A stretch of 64,000 nt of DNA from Vulcanimicrobiota bacterium (GCA_003151115.1 PLWS01000002.1:744001-808000), one strand, 5' to 3'. Counted from the stretch's first letter, positions 9,437-18,629 are shown. Notes: generated from the letters alone by a model not told the origin. Program-made: numbers and translations.

Positions 9437-10193
9437 AGGGACCGAACTTCGCATTGTTGGCGTCGTCCGAGTGCATCCCGGTATAAACGACGACAACGTA
9501 GGACGCGCCCTCTTGCGTATCCAGAATTCCGCCGTCATGCGTCGCTTCATCGGTATCGCCGGTTTTGTGCGCGAACCTGTCGCCCGGATAAAGCCCGGCC
9601 GGCAACTTGTTGTTCCACTGTTGGCGATCCAAGATGCCGCGGAACAGGCGCGCGAACGGAACCTCGTCGCGGGCGATGAGTTCGAATAAACGCGCAGCAT
9701 CGGCAGCCGAGTGCGAATTCCGGTGCGTTTTGTCCCAGCCGGGATCGACGATGAGCGGTTCGCCGCCGGAAAGCTTCCGGTAGAAGGCCGTATCGTTAAG
9801 GCCATAACGCTGCTGCACGATCTGCGTTGCGCGTGCCCGTCCGAGCGCATCGAAAAGCACGTTCGTCGCGACGTTGTCGGAGATCGTGAGCATGAGTTCG
9901 ATCAGTTGATACAGGGGCGCGACGAAGTCGGGGACGAGCGGCGAATCCTTGTCGTTGGCCGTCATGTTGGTTTGCGTGATCTGATAGGTCTCGTCGAGAT
10001 TGATCACGCCGTCTTGCACGAGCGTGAAGGCGGCTAGCGCCAGCGGCGTCTTAACCATGCTGGCCGGATAGTAATACCGGCTCGCGTCGATCGCAATGCG
10101 TTCGCCTGGCCGGTCGAGCCGCACGATGACGAAGGCCGCCGGCGTCAGGTTGACGCGTGCCGCACTTTCAAGGACCGCCTCCGGCGTGAGCAT
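9408..10193 (-). CDS. Class A beta-lactamase-fold serine hydrolase without signal peptide
   Basis: 261 residues. The three serine active-site elements are present: SMVK (S45-K48), SDN (105-107) and KTG (210-212, within FAHKTGDTDE). The omega-loop region resembles the family (DKTHRNSHSAADAARLF) but I do not see the usual Glu of ExxLN, so beta-lactam hydrolysis may be weak or absent. An in-frame TAG lies 6 bp before the ATG, so no upstream start can add a signal peptide, and the N-terminus is hydrophilic. A penicillin-recognising peptidase or esterase is an alternative. It is divergent from the efflux operon and convergent with the HutF-like gene. Confidence 0.8.
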   Translation of the reverse strand: MLTPEAVLESAARVNLTPAAFVIVRLDRPGERIAIDASRYYYPASMVKTPLALAAFTLVQDGVINLDETYQITQTNMTANDKDSPLVPDFVAPLYQLIELMLTISDNVATNVLFDALGRARATQIVQQRYGLNDTAFYRKLSGGEPLIVDPGWDKTHRNSHSAADAARLFELIARDEVPFARLFRGILDRQQWNNKLPAGLYPGDRFAHKTGDTDEATHDGGILDTQEGASYVVVVYTGMHSDDANNAKFGPFMSSIRSQL

Positions 10194-10266
10194 CGCCTAC
10201 TCTTTCCCGCCCGGGCAGCCCGAACCGCCTGCCTGCCCGGAACCCGGAAGGGCCAACGAGCGTTAT

Positions 10267-10282
10267 GCAAGTAAGTACTTGC
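10267..10282. promoter_or_regulatory. Palindromic operator, likely bound by the TetR regulator at 10975
   Basis: Perfect inverted repeat GCAAGTA-ag-TACTTGC, 24 bp before the start of the first efflux-operon gene. Its size and symmetry are typical of TetR-family operators, and a TetR gene is second in the operon, which fits autoregulation. It also lies 74 bp upstream of the divergent beta-lactamase-like gene, so one repressor could control both. Confidence 0.65.
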
Positions 10283-10305
10283 ACTTAGCCTTGAGAGACA
10301 TTTCC

Positions 10306-10974
10306 ATGAGCATTCTGACACTTAAGCGTCCGGCCGCTCTCTTGCTCGCTGCCGCCCTAACGGCTGTGCCGGCAGTAGCGCAGAGCCCGGCTGCGCCTCG
10401 GACCGCAGCCGAGATCATCAAGAGAATCAATGACCGTAATCCCTCGCTGCACTCTTTCCAAACCGGAATTCACGTGCAGGTGCGGATGACGAGTTTTCCG
10501 TTCTTCTCGCCGCATCTCGACGGCAACGCGTATTACAAACGTCCCGGAAAATATGAGGTCGTGTTTACCAATGCGCCGTCGTATGCTAAGGGATTTGACA
10601 AACTTTTCGCCGACATCGCCGATCCCAACGGATGGATCGCCGATTCCAATATTGCGTTTCGCGGCACGCAAACTCTCGACGGGCGCCAGTATCTGGTGCT
10701 GAGCATGACCAAAAAAATCTACAGCGATCAGATCAAAGATACGGTTGCGTATGTCGATCCGGCGAGTTATCAGGTCGCGCGGATGGAATGGCATTATACG
10801 AACGGCGGGTCGATCTCCATGACGCAGTCCTACCGGAACGAAGCCGGCTTTAACGTCGTGGCTTCGCAGCACGTCGACGTGCACTACCGCGTTCGCGCGG
10901 TCGCGGACTCCTCGTTCGATCCGTATAGGACCAACGTTCCCGTCGCCGACTCCGTCTTTACCGGAAAGAACTAA
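10306..10974 (+). CDS. Exported LolA-like outer-membrane lipoprotein-sorting family protein
   Basis: 222 residues from ATG 10306. The frame is open upstream, but this ATG begins a clear signal peptide (LKRPAALLLAAALTAVPAVA, cleavage near AVAQ). The mature protein begins AAEIIKRINDRNPSLHSFQ and continues with beta-strands carrying GNAYYKRPGKYEVVF and YLVLSMTKKIY. This is the pattern of the LolA/LppX-like or DUF2092-type fold that binds acyl chains in the periplasm. It is first in an operon with TetR, HlyD and TolC genes, so it may deliver or sense a hydrophobic substrate of the efflux route. The exact ligand is unknown. Confidence 0.7.
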   Translation: MSILTLKRPAALLLAAALTAVPAVAQSPAAPRTAAEIIKRINDRNPSLHSFQTGIHVQVRMTSFPFFSPHLDGNAYYKRPGKYEVVFTNAPSYAKGFDKLFADIADPNGWIADSNIAFRGTQTLDGRQYLVLSMTKKIYSDQIKDTVAYVDPASYQVARMEWHYTNGGSISMTQSYRNEAGFNVVASQHVDVHYRVRAVADSSFDPYRTNVPVADSVFTGKN

Positions 10975-11580
10975 GTGGCGCTGCAGCAGCTTCAAGCCGT
11001 CAACCGTTCGCCGGGAGCAACCCGGCTGCGGCTGCTGGCGGCAACGCGGAGCTTGCTCGCAGCCAAAGGCCGCCGGGGCACGACCACACGGGAGATTGCC
11101 GATCAAGCCGGCGTGAACGAAGCGACGCTCTTCCGGCAGTTCGGCAGCAAAGACGCGCTGGTCGACGCATGCGTCGAACACTATTGCAGCACGGTCGAAT
11201 TGCAGGAATTGCTCGCGAGCCTCGACGGCGACCTCGAGCGCGACCTGCAGCGTATCGCTTCGGCGCTCATACAGCGCATGGAAAACGTGCGCGACCTGAT
11301 CGTCATGTCCCTCGCGGAAGAAAATGCCGACGGCACCGTGGGAGAAGCGGCGTGGCGCGCGCCCACCGCGATCAAGAAGATCGTGGCCGACTACATGGCT
11401 AAGCGGATCGCCGCGGGCGAGCTCTCCGGAAACCCGTTGTTCCTGGCGCGGTTCTTTATGGGCATGGTTTTCTCATACGTCATGGGACGGAAACGTTTCC
11501 CCGAAGAGTACGCCGCCGATCCGCCTGCGGTGGTTGAATTTCAGGTAGGCTTGTTCTTAAACGGGGCAAGGAAGGTTTAG
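10975..11580 (+). CDS. TetR/AcrR-family repressor of the efflux operon
   Basis: 201 residues from GTG, starting on the base after the preceding stop codon. The N-terminal helix-turn-helix is canonical: TRSLLAAKGRRGTTTREIAD, then GVNEATLFRQFGSKDALVDA (about residues 22-64). The C-terminal half is all helical and forms the ligand/dimer domain. The palindrome at 10267-10282 in front of the operon is the probable operator. By analogy with the family, the repressor should release DNA when the efflux substrate binds. Its stop overlaps the next start by 1 bp. Confidence 0.9.
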   Translation: MALQQLQAVNRSPGATRLRLLAATRSLLAAKGRRGTTTREIADQAGVNEATLFRQFGSKDALVDACVEHYCSTVELQELLASLDGDLERDLQRIASALIQRMENVRDLIVMSLAEENADGTVGEAAWRAPTAIKKIVADYMAKRIAAGELSGNPLFLARFFMGMVFSYVMGRKRFPEEYAADPPAVVEFQVGLFLNGARKV

Positions 11581-12821
11581 TGGACACTCGCGAGCAGGCG
11601 CCGGTGACGCGCGGCGACGTTCCCGTCGAAGACGGCGTCGAAGTCACCACATCGAAGCGAAATCTCCGTCCGTTCATTATTGCGGCCGGCATTGTTGTGG
11701 CGATTCTGATTGTCGTGTATGGACTGCGCTGGTACAGCTATGCGCGAGTGCACCAGTCTACCGATGATGCGCGGGTCGACGCAAATACGGTCAGCATTAC
11801 CAGTAAGATCAGCGAACGCGTGGACCGCATTGCGGTCGATACCGACCAGCGTGTGCACAAAGGGCAGCTGCTGATCGTGCTTGACAACGCAGCCGAACGC
11901 GCTGCGCTCGATCAGGCGCGCGCGAATATGGAGCTCGCAATGCAAAACCGGCTCGCCGGCGTGCAGCAAGGCACGGGCGGTGTTAATCAGGCTCAGGCCG
12001 AGGTGCAGGGCGCAGCCGCTGAAGTTCCGCTGGCGCAGGCCGGCGTTTCGGCGGCGCAAGCTCAAGTGCAAGCGGCGCAGGCCGCACTGCCGGGCGCCGC
12101 TCAAGCATTGGCGCGCGCGCGTGCCGACTATCAGCGCACCTTGTCGCTCGTCAACACCGGCGATCTCCCGCGGCAGCAGCTCGATGCAGCGCGCGCGAGC
12201 TACGCCGCGGCTCAGTCGCAGTACGCGGCCGCGCAAGATAACGTCAATGTCGCGATTGCAAATATGAATGGTGCGCGGCAGCGCATCAGTTCGGCGCAGG
12301 CCGGCGTCAGCGCCGCGCAGGGCGGCGTACAAGCCGCGCAGGGAAAACTTTCGGCGGTACAGAGTCCGGCCTCGGTGGCTGCCGCGCAAGCCGCGGTTGC
12401 AATCGCGCTGCAAAACCTCACGAATACCCAGATCGCTTCGCCGATCGACGGATACGTCGGGGAAAAGCAGGTTGAAGTCGGGCAGACGGTCGGTGCGGGA
12501 ATGTCGCTGCTCACGCTCGTTCCGAACAGTGTTTTCGTCACGGCGAATTATAAGGAAACGCAGGTCGGAGACATGCATCCGGGACAGCCCGTGGATCTTC
12601 ACGTTGACGCCTACAAAGGCGTGACGTTCCACGGCCGCGTTATTGCCATCAACCCCGCTTCGCAAAACACTTACGCGTTGGTTCCGACGCAAAATTCGAC
12701 GGGGAATTTCGTGAAAGTGACGCAGCGCATCCCCGTCAAAATATCGATCGACGACGCCGATCCACAGAAATATCCGATGCGCCCCGGCATGTCGGTCGAA
12801 GCGGCCGTTCAGGTTCACTAG
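11580..12821 (+). CDS. HlyD/EmrA-family periplasmic adaptor (membrane fusion protein)
   Basis: 413 residues. Residues 1-20 are cytoplasmic, with one transmembrane helix at about 26-46 (FIIAAGIVVAILIVVYGL). The EmrA-type block RVHQSTDDARVDANTVSI follows, then a first biotinyl-lipoyl-like half (about 50-90), a long Ala/Gln-rich coiled coil (about 95-275) and the returning half with GYVGEKQVEVGQTVGAGMSL. A beta-barrel segment ends near RPGMSVEAAVQVH. Adaptors of this type join an inner-membrane pump to TolC. The next gene is a TolC homologue, but no pump gene is in the operon. Confidence 0.92.
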   Translation: MDTREQAPVTRGDVPVEDGVEVTTSKRNLRPFIIAAGIVVAILIVVYGLRWYSYARVHQSTDDARVDANTVSITSKISERVDRIAVDTDQRVHKGQLLIVLDNAAERAALDQARANMELAMQNRLAGVQQGTGGVNQAQAEVQGAAAEVPLAQAGVSAAQAQVQAAQAALPGAAQALARARADYQRTLSLVNTGDLPRQQLDAARASYAAAQSQYAAAQDNVNVAIANMNGARQRISSAQAGVSAAQGGVQAAQGKLSAVQSPASVAAAQAAVAIALQNLTNTQIASPIDGYVGEKQVEVGQTVGAGMSLLTLVPNSVFVTANYKETQVGDMHPGQPVDLHVDAYKGVTFHGRVIAINPASQNTYALVPTQNSTGNFVKVTQRIPVKISIDDADPQKYPMRPGMSVEAAVQVH

Positions 12822-14534
12822 GTGCTGGCAGTTCTGCTACTGGCGGCCGCCGCCGCCATTCCGACGCCTGCTCCCGCCCCGGTTCTTCCGCGCATTCCGA
12901 ACGTTGCGCCCGGCTATGCGGCGCCACCGCTGCCGGCCGCAACTCCGAATGTCATCGGCGTGACGCAACAGGCCTTCGTCGGGATATCGCTTCCGGATGC
13001 GGTCGGGATGGCGCTATCGAAGAATCCCGATCTCGAAGTCGCGCAAGCCAACCGCCGCATCGCGCACTATCAGATCGTCGCGGCGCAAGGCGCCTACGAT
13101 ATCCGTTTTACGCTGCAGCCGCAATATCAGTACGTAACCGTTGCGCCGCAAAATGCATTTTTCGCCGGGCCTAATTTCGGGCCGATCGTGCAGCGCACGA
13201 CCTCGGTGAGCGCGGGCGCGCAAGGCGTGACCCCGGCGGGACAGCAGTACAGCGTCAGCGCCTCGGGTAAGCAGACGTACGACAACACCACGATCAATTC
13301 GTTCGATCCGGCTTATCCAACGGTATTTTACGTCAACTTTTCTCAGCCACTGGCGCGCGATCGCGGAATCAACGACGCTTCGCGCAACTTGCAACTCGCG
13401 CAAATTAACGACCGCGCTGCAGTCCAGAAGGCGCTGAGCACCACCGCCGATACCGTGGCCCAAGTGGAGAACGTGTATTGGGACTTGGTGGCCGCGTGGC
13501 GCAACGCCGCAATTCAAGAGCAAGCCCTGCGGGACACGGTCGCGCAGCAGCATAGTAACGTCAGGCTTGCGCAGCAGGGCGTCTCCGCGCCAATCGACGT
13601 CGTGCAGGCCAACACGCAGATAGCGCTTTTCCAAGAAAACGTTTACGCGGCGCTTCAGCGCGTCGGCGCGCTTCAGAATCAATTGAAGAGCCTGCTGAGC
13701 GACGATCCGGCCGATCCGATCTGGAACGCGAATCTGGTGCCGACCGGTCAGGTGCTGCAGTTGCCGCAGGAGCCGCCGCTGAGCGACCTTGTCTTAACCG
13801 CACTTCGCAACCGCCCCGAGATCGAGCAGCTGCGTCAGCAGCGTGCAGCGGCCGACGTGAACCTGCACTACGCGCAAAATCAAACCAAGCCGCAGGTGGA
13901 TTTGCAAGCCGGATACGCGAGCAACGGCTTTGCCGGCAACCCGACCAATCCGGCGAACAGCCCGTTCACCGCGAGCAGCGCGCAGCAGCTGATGGCGATC
14001 AATGCGCTCATCGCTGCCGTCAATCCGACGCTGCCCGTCAATCAGCAGATTCAGCCGCTGCCCAGCTCGAACACGTCGGTGCCGCCGTATCTTTCCGGCG
14101 GGCTCGCGCAATCGATCCGGAATCTTCTGGGCAATAAATTTCCGGTCTACAGCGCCGGCGTGCTCGTGTCGTTTCCGATTGGCGACCATACCGCCAAAGC
14201 CAATCTGGCCATCGCGCAAGAACAAGAGACGATCGCGCAAGTGCAAGAGGCTTCCACGATCGAGGGTGTCACCGTCGAAGTGCGCAACGCTCTGCAGGCG
14301 TATCAAAGCGCGCTCGCTCGTCTGAGTGCCGCTCGCGCGGCGCGCCAAGCATCCGAAGCGGTGCTCGCGAGCGAACAGCGGCGCTTTCGGGCCGGAGAAT
14401 CCACGACGTACCTCGTGCTGCAGCGCGAAATAGCCGTCGCCAACAATCGCGGCCTCGAGCTGCAGGCGCAGACCGATCTCAATAAGGCGGTCGTCGAAAT
14501 TCAGCGGGCAACGGGAACGATACTAACCCGTTAA
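12822..14534 (+). CDS. TolC-family outer-membrane efflux channel
   Basis: 570 residues from GTG, starting directly after the adaptor stop. The signal peptide is MLAVLLLAAAAAIPTPAPA. Two outer-membrane-efflux repeats follow. The first starts at the ISLPDAVGMALSKNPDLEVA helix, the second near LVLTALRNRPEIEQLRQQRA, each with long coiled-coil helices and beta segments. The C-terminal conserved region is SEAVLASEQRRFRAGESTTY. An insertion rich in Asn/Pro (about 370-425) lies in the second repeat. Together with the upstream adaptor it would form the outer two parts of a tripartite pump. The last 12 bp overlap the convergent pgl gene. Confidence 0.93.
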   Translation: MLAVLLLAAAAAIPTPAPAPVLPRIPNVAPGYAAPPLPAATPNVIGVTQQAFVGISLPDAVGMALSKNPDLEVAQANRRIAHYQIVAAQGAYDIRFTLQPQYQYVTVAPQNAFFAGPNFGPIVQRTTSVSAGAQGVTPAGQQYSVSASGKQTYDNTTINSFDPAYPTVFYVNFSQPLARDRGINDASRNLQLAQINDRAAVQKALSTTADTVAQVENVYWDLVAAWRNAAIQEQALRDTVAQQHSNVRLAQQGVSAPIDVVQANTQIALFQENVYAALQRVGALQNQLKSLLSDDPADPIWNANLVPTGQVLQLPQEPPLSDLVLTALRNRPEIEQLRQQRAAADVNLHYAQNQTKPQVDLQAGYASNGFAGNPTNPANSPFTASSAQQLMAINALIAAVNPTLPVNQQIQPLPSSNTSVPPYLSGGLAQSIRNLLGNKFPVYSAGVLVSFPIGDHTAKANLAIAQEQETIAQVQEASTIEGVTVEVRNALQAYQSALARLSAARAARQASEAVLASEQRRFRAGESTTYLVLQREIAVANNRGLELQAQTDLNKAVVEIQRATGTILTR

Positions 14535-15263
14535 TGCCTCGGCGGCGGCTTTATCCGCAAGCCACGTGAGTTCGCCATCGTGCGGCGATACAATCTGTGC
14601 CGGATATTTGAAGGGATCGTAAGTTCCTTCGCGCACGGCGCGCAGGGCCTGCGCTTTGGATGCGCCTTCGACTGCGATGGTGACGTGCCTGGAGTTATTG
14701 ATGACGAGCGGCGTCAGTGTTAAGCGATGGGGGTCACGTGCCTCGGCGAGAACGGCGCGCACGAGTTGGTCCTCGTCGGTTCGCGGATCGGTTCCCGGAA
14801 AAAGCGAGGCAGTGTGGCCGTCCTCGCCCATTCCTAATAGCATAAGATCGAACCGCGGCACCTCGCCCATCGTTTCCACGAGCACCTGTGCGTAGGCGCG
14901 TGCCGCACGCGCGGGTTCGTCCTCGCCGTGCATGCAGTGCACGTTTCGCGGCGGGATCGGTACTTTTGAAAGAAACGAATCCAAGGCCATTTTGTAATTC
15001 GAATCGTCGCTCTCGGGCGGTACGCAGCGTTCGTCGCCGAAGTAGATGAAAGCGCGGGGCCAGTCAACAGCGTCGCGGCACTCGGCTCCCGCGAGCAGCG
15101 CATATGCGGCTTGGGGCGTGCGTCCGCCGGCCAAAGCGACGAAAAATGAGCCGCGGGCCTCAATCGCGGAGCGCGCTTCCGCGACGAAAATATCGGCGAG
15201 CGCGGCCGCTACGGCTTGCGGTGATTCAAAAACTCGCAGCTCACCGCGAGGGCGAGCCGTCAC
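14523..15263 (-). CDS. pgl: 6-phosphogluconolactonase
   Basis: 246 residues, typical for the DevB/Pgl family. It hydrolyses 6-phosphoglucono-1,5-lactone to 6-phosphogluconate. Visible family motifs are FFVALAGGRTPQAAYALL, FIYFGDERCVPPESDDSNY and FDLMLLGMGEDGHTASLFPG; the last carries the catalytic Asp-Gly-His. It is the last gene of the pentose phosphate operon, and its ATG overlaps the opcA stop by 4 bp, so production is coupled to the dehydrogenase and its activator. Confidence 0.95.
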   Translation of the reverse strand: MTARPRGELRVFESPQAVAAALADIFVAEARSAIEARGSFFVALAGGRTPQAAYALLAGAECRDAVDWPRAFIYFGDERCVPPESDDSNYKMALDSFLSKVPIPPRNVHCMHGEDEPARAARAYAQVLVETMGEVPRFDLMLLGMGEDGHTASLFPGTDPRTDEDQLVRAVLAEARDPHRLTLTPLVINNSRHVTIAVEGASKAQALRAVREGTYDPFKYPAQIVSPHDGELTWLADKAAAEALTG

Positions 15264-16156
15264 CGTTCCGTATCGAGGATCGCGCGCGCCATTTGCAGCG
15301 ATTCGGCGAAGAGCGGGTCGTTATGCGGCACGAACATGGCTTGCTCGACGAGCGAAACCAGGTCGACGTCGTGAAGCGGCGCGCAGCGCTTCTCGCGCTT
15401 AGGTTTTCCGGTTACGGTCAAGCAGACGAGGTCGGGCGATTGCGCGTCAAGCTCGGCCGCAAAGGTGCAATCCTTGCTGCGCAGGATGACGCTGAGAACG
15501 CGCCGCGGATCGCCGCGCTGCTCTATCGCAACCTTGATGACGTCGCCCGCGTCGTTGCAGAGCTCGTTTCGGGCGCAGGGTTTCCAATGCAAACGGCTGG
15601 CGAGCCAGCCGGCGAAATAATAAGCCTCCGGCTCCGAACCGCTCACGACTTCAACGCGGGCGATGCGGGGAAGCTCGCCTGCGAGTTGGTCGTCGTCGAA
15701 AAACTGCGCGATCATATCCTGCCACGGAAGGAGCCGGAGATAGGAGAGATCGCGCGCGAAGCGGTCGGTCGAAGCGCTTATCTCGGCGAGCTTTTGAATG
15801 GACGCTTTTCCGTCGGCGGCGCGCGAGCTGTCGACGACGACGGTTGTGCCCAGCGATGCGAGCGCTTCGAACCGCGGGTCGCTCAAATCGCGACCAGCCC
15901 AGAAAAGTGCCGACCCAACGCCGCCCGTCAGCAGATCGTGAACGGTCGACCGCAACTGATCTGCCGGCATGCCGGCCACGCCCAGCTCCAGATCGCCGGA
16001 CGAGCCTCCGGCGCGCGTTGCATCTAGAAAAATCGCTTTGCACGAATGCTTCTGCGCAAAGGTCGAAAAGCGGTCGCGCAGGCGCGGCACGGTTGCCGGA
16101 TCTTCGGCAAACGCGATCAGATTGACCGTCGTCGTCGAAGCGGTTGCCGCCGTCAC
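15260..16156 (-). CDS. opcA: Glucose-6-phosphate dehydrogenase assembly/activator protein OpcA
   Basis: 298 residues from GTG 16156, which overlaps the zwf stop as GTGA. A longer open frame upstream lies within zwf and reads as Arg-rich noise. Family features: the VNLIAFAEDP strand, LRSTVHDLLTGGVGSALFW, SYLRLLPWQDMIAQFFDD and a C-terminal half with cysteines (RNELCN, SKDCTF). OpcA binds and activates Zwf in cyanobacteria and actinobacteria. Its position between zwf and pgl matches that role. Sequence conservation is moderate, but length and context make the call firm. Confidence 0.88.
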   Translation of the reverse strand: MTAATASTTTVNLIAFAEDPATVPRLRDRFSTFAQKHSCKAIFLDATRAGGSSGDLELGVAGMPADQLRSTVHDLLTGGVGSALFWAGRDLSDPRFEALASLGTTVVVDSSRAADGKASIQKLAEISASTDRFARDLSYLRLLPWQDMIAQFFDDDQLAGELPRIARVEVVSGSEPEAYYFAGWLASRLHWKPCARNELCNDAGDVIKVAIEQRGDPRRVLSVILRSKDCTFAAELDAQSPDLVCLTVTGKPKREKRCAPLHDVDLVSLVEQAMFVPHNDPLFAESLQMARAILDTER

Positions 16157-17712
16157 AGTGTCCGCCAGCCTGGGTTCAGTTCCTTTGCCGCATCGGGGCC
16201 CTCGGAACCGGCCGCGTAATTCGGGAACGAGCGATCTTTGATCGACTGCCACACGTCGAGAATCGGCATGACGATCTCCCACGCGCGCTGGACCGCATCC
16301 CACCGCGTGAAGAGCGTCGCGTCCCCGCGCATCGCGTCGGCCAGTAAACGCTCGTATGCGGGCGAGGACTGAACGCCGAATCCCGTGCCGTAGTTGAAAT
16401 CCATCGTCACGCCGCGGATGTGGTTCTTCTGGCCTGGAACCTTGGCGTTGAAGCGAATCGAGACGCCCTCGTCGGGTTGGATCTTGATCACCAGAAGATT
16501 TTGCTCGATCGTGTCGCTCTTCTCGCCGAAGAGACGGTGCGGGATCGGGTTGAAGGTGATGGCGATCTCCGAAACCTTGCGCGCTAGGCGTTTTCCGCTG
16601 CGCAGAAAGAACGGAACGCCGGCCCAGCGCCAGCTATTGATGTAGAGTTTCAGCGCGGCATACGTTTCCGTATTCGACGCCGGACCCACGTCGGGTTCCG
16701 AACGATAACCCGCAACGTGCTCGCCGCCGATTGTGCCGGGACCGTACTGACCGCGGACCGACATGTCGAAGACGTGTTCGTGCGCCGGCGGCTCGATCGC
16801 TGAAAACACCTTGTATTTTTCGTTACGGATCGCGTCGGCATCCGAGCTCGCCGGCGGCTCCATCGCGACGAGCGCCAGCAGATTGAGAACGTGGTTCTGA
16901 ATCATGTCGCGCAAAGCGCCCGCGTTGTCGTAATACGCGCCGCGCGCTTCCACGCCGAGCGTTTCGGCGGACGTAATCTGCACCGACTGAATGTAGTTGC
17001 GGCTCCAAATCGGCTCGAAAATCGTGTTGGCGAACCGCAGCGCCATGATGTCTTGGACGGTCTCTTTGCCCAAATAATGGTCGATGCGATAAACTTGGCT
17101 CTCGCTGAAGACCCTTTCAACTTCAGTTTGCAGCGCGCGCGCCGACGCCAGATCCGTACCGAACGGCTTCTCGACGATGATCCGCGTCCATCCGTTAGGA
17201 TTGCCGGCCGGGTCCAGCCCCGCTTTTTTCAACTGCTCGATGATCTTCGGAAAGACCGATGGCGGCGTCGCGAGGTAGAAGAGGCGGTTATGCCCCGCTC
17301 CGAACTGTTTTTCGTAGTCTTCCAGGCGGCGTTTGAGTGCTTCGAAGTGCGATGTGTTGTTGAAGTCCGCGGTGATATAGCCGATCCGCTGCGCTAAATC
17401 GTCCCAGAGCGGTTCCTTGATCGCGTCGTTTCCCAGGTCTTGTTGGGCCGCTTGTTTGCAGTACTCGCGAAATTGCTCGTCGGTGTACGGCGTGCGGGCA
17501 AACCCGATCAGGCCGAAATTTATCGGCAAGATATCGTCCGCGCGCAAGCTGTAAATAGCGGGAATCAGCATACGCTTGAACAGATCGCCGCTGGCGCCGA
17601 AAAACACGATCGTGCAGGGGTCGGCTACGCGGTTGCTTTCGATGCCCTCGCGCAGCGGATTCGCTGCAACGTGCGCCGCACCATCGGTTTTCGGAACGGT
17701 CTTCGCCATCAA
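16153..17712 (-). CDS. zwf: Glucose-6-phosphate 1-dehydrogenase
   Basis: 519 residues. Oxidises glucose 6-phosphate to 6-phosphoglucono-lactone and makes NADPH. The Rossmann motif FFGASGDLFKRMLIPA lies near residue 37, IVEKPFGTDL is the conserved EKP block, and RIDHYLGKE is the substrate-binding active site. The C-terminal beta domain contains RSGKRLARK. The start overlaps the gnd stop by 4 bp (ATGA). A second ATG one codon later is an equally possible start. It belongs to the operon tkt, tal-pgi, gnd, zwf, opcA, pgl. Confidence 0.97.
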   Translation of the reverse strand: MMAKTVPKTDGAAHVAANPLREGIESNRVADPCTIVFFGASGDLFKRMLIPAIYSLRADDILPINFGLIGFARTPYTDEQFREYCKQAAQQDLGNDAIKEPLWDDLAQRIGYITADFNNTSHFEALKRRLEDYEKQFGAGHNRLFYLATPPSVFPKIIEQLKKAGLDPAGNPNGWTRIIVEKPFGTDLASARALQTEVERVFSESQVYRIDHYLGKETVQDIMALRFANTIFEPIWSRNYIQSVQITSAETLGVEARGAYYDNAGALRDMIQNHVLNLLALVAMEPPASSDADAIRNEKYKVFSAIEPPAHEHVFDMSVRGQYGPGTIGGEHVAGYRSEPDVGPASNTETYAALKLYINSWRWAGVPFFLRSGKRLARKVSEIAITFNPIPHRLFGEKSDTIEQNLLVIKIQPDEGVSIRFNAKVPGQKNHIRGVTMDFNYGTGFGVQSSPAYERLLADAMRGDATLFTRWDAVQRAWEIVMPILDVWQSIKDRSFPNYAAGSEGPDAAKELNPGWRTL

Positions 17713-18614
17713 GGCTTTTCGGATTTGATCGCGTGGCCGCCGAACTGATTGCGCAGCGCAGCGATCACCTTGGCGCTATACGACTCGTCTTGCCGGGATG
17801 CGAAACGCGCGAGAAGCGAAAGCGTGATCACGGGCGCCGGCACGTTCTCGTCGATCGCGGCTTGCACGGTCCAGCGTCCCTCGCCTGTGTCGTCGACCCA
17901 GCCGCGAACGTCTTTCAGATCGGGATCGGCCGCAAATGCGAGCACGGCCAAATCGAGCAGCCACGAGCGGATGACGCTGCCGAACCGCCAGATCTCCGCC
18001 AATTGCTTTAGATCAAACGGGAACTGCGACTTCCGCAGGATCTCGAATCCCTCGCCGTAGGCTTGCAGCAAACCGTACTCGATGCCGTTGTGGACCATTT
18101 TCGAGAAGTGTCCGGCGCCCGCCGGCCCGACGTGCGCGTATCCGCCTTTTGGGGCGAGCGTCAGAAAAATCGGTTCGCAGTACGCGACCGCACCCGAATC
18201 GCCGCCGACCATCAGGCAGTAGCCCTCTTTCAAGCCCCAGACGCCGCCACTCGTGCCGGCGTCGACGAGCGAGACGCCTTTGGCTTTGCAGCGCTCGTAC
18301 GCCGCCAGACCGTCTTGGTAGTTCGTATTACCGCCGTCGATAATGACGTCGCCCGACGCGAGCAATCCCAACAGCTCGTCGATCGTGTCGTCGGTGGGTT
18401 TCCCCGACGGCACCATCAGCCAAACCACGCGCGGAGTCTGCGTGAACTTCTTGACGAGATCCGCAAGCGAATTCGCACCCGTCGCACCGCCGCTCGCGCT
18501 CGTCTTAACGGCGTCGGCGCTTCGGTCGTACGCAATGACCGAATGGCCGCCCTCGATCAAGCGGGTCGTCATGTTCGCGCCCATGCGCCCCAGTCCGACC
18601 ATCCCTAATTGCAT
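17709..18614 (-). CDS. gnd: 6-phosphogluconate dehydrogenase, decarboxylating (short GndA/YqeC type)
   Basis: 301 residues, the size of the short, often NAD-preferring class, not the 470-residue NADP class. The N-terminal GLGRMGANMTTRLIEGGH is the nucleotide fold, followed by VWLMVPSGKPTDDTI, IIDGGNTNYQD and the substrate block DAGTSGGVWGLKEGYCLMVGG. The active-site helix is GAGHFSKMVHNGIEYG. It makes ribulose 5-phosphate and CO2, feeding rpe, tkt and tal. Its leader (18615-18794) contains long inverted repeats that could affect translation; a GAAAG purine block lies just outside the stem, about 9 bases before ATG. Confidence 0.95.
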   Translation of the reverse strand: MQLGMVGLGRMGANMTTRLIEGGHSVIAYDRSADAVKTSASGGATGANSLADLVKKFTQTPRVVWLMVPSGKPTDDTIDELLGLLASGDVIIDGGNTNYQDGLAAYERCKAKGVSLVDAGTSGGVWGLKEGYCLMVGGDSGAVAYCEPIFLTLAPKGGYAHVGPAGAGHFSKMVHNGIEYGLLQAYGEGFEILRKSQFPFDLKQLAEIWRFGSVIRSWLLDLAVLAFAADPDLKDVRGWVDDTGEGRWTVQAAIDENVPAPVITLSLLARFASRQDESYSAKVIAALRNQFGGHAIKSEKP

Positions 18615-18629
18615 GAGGCGCTATCTTTC

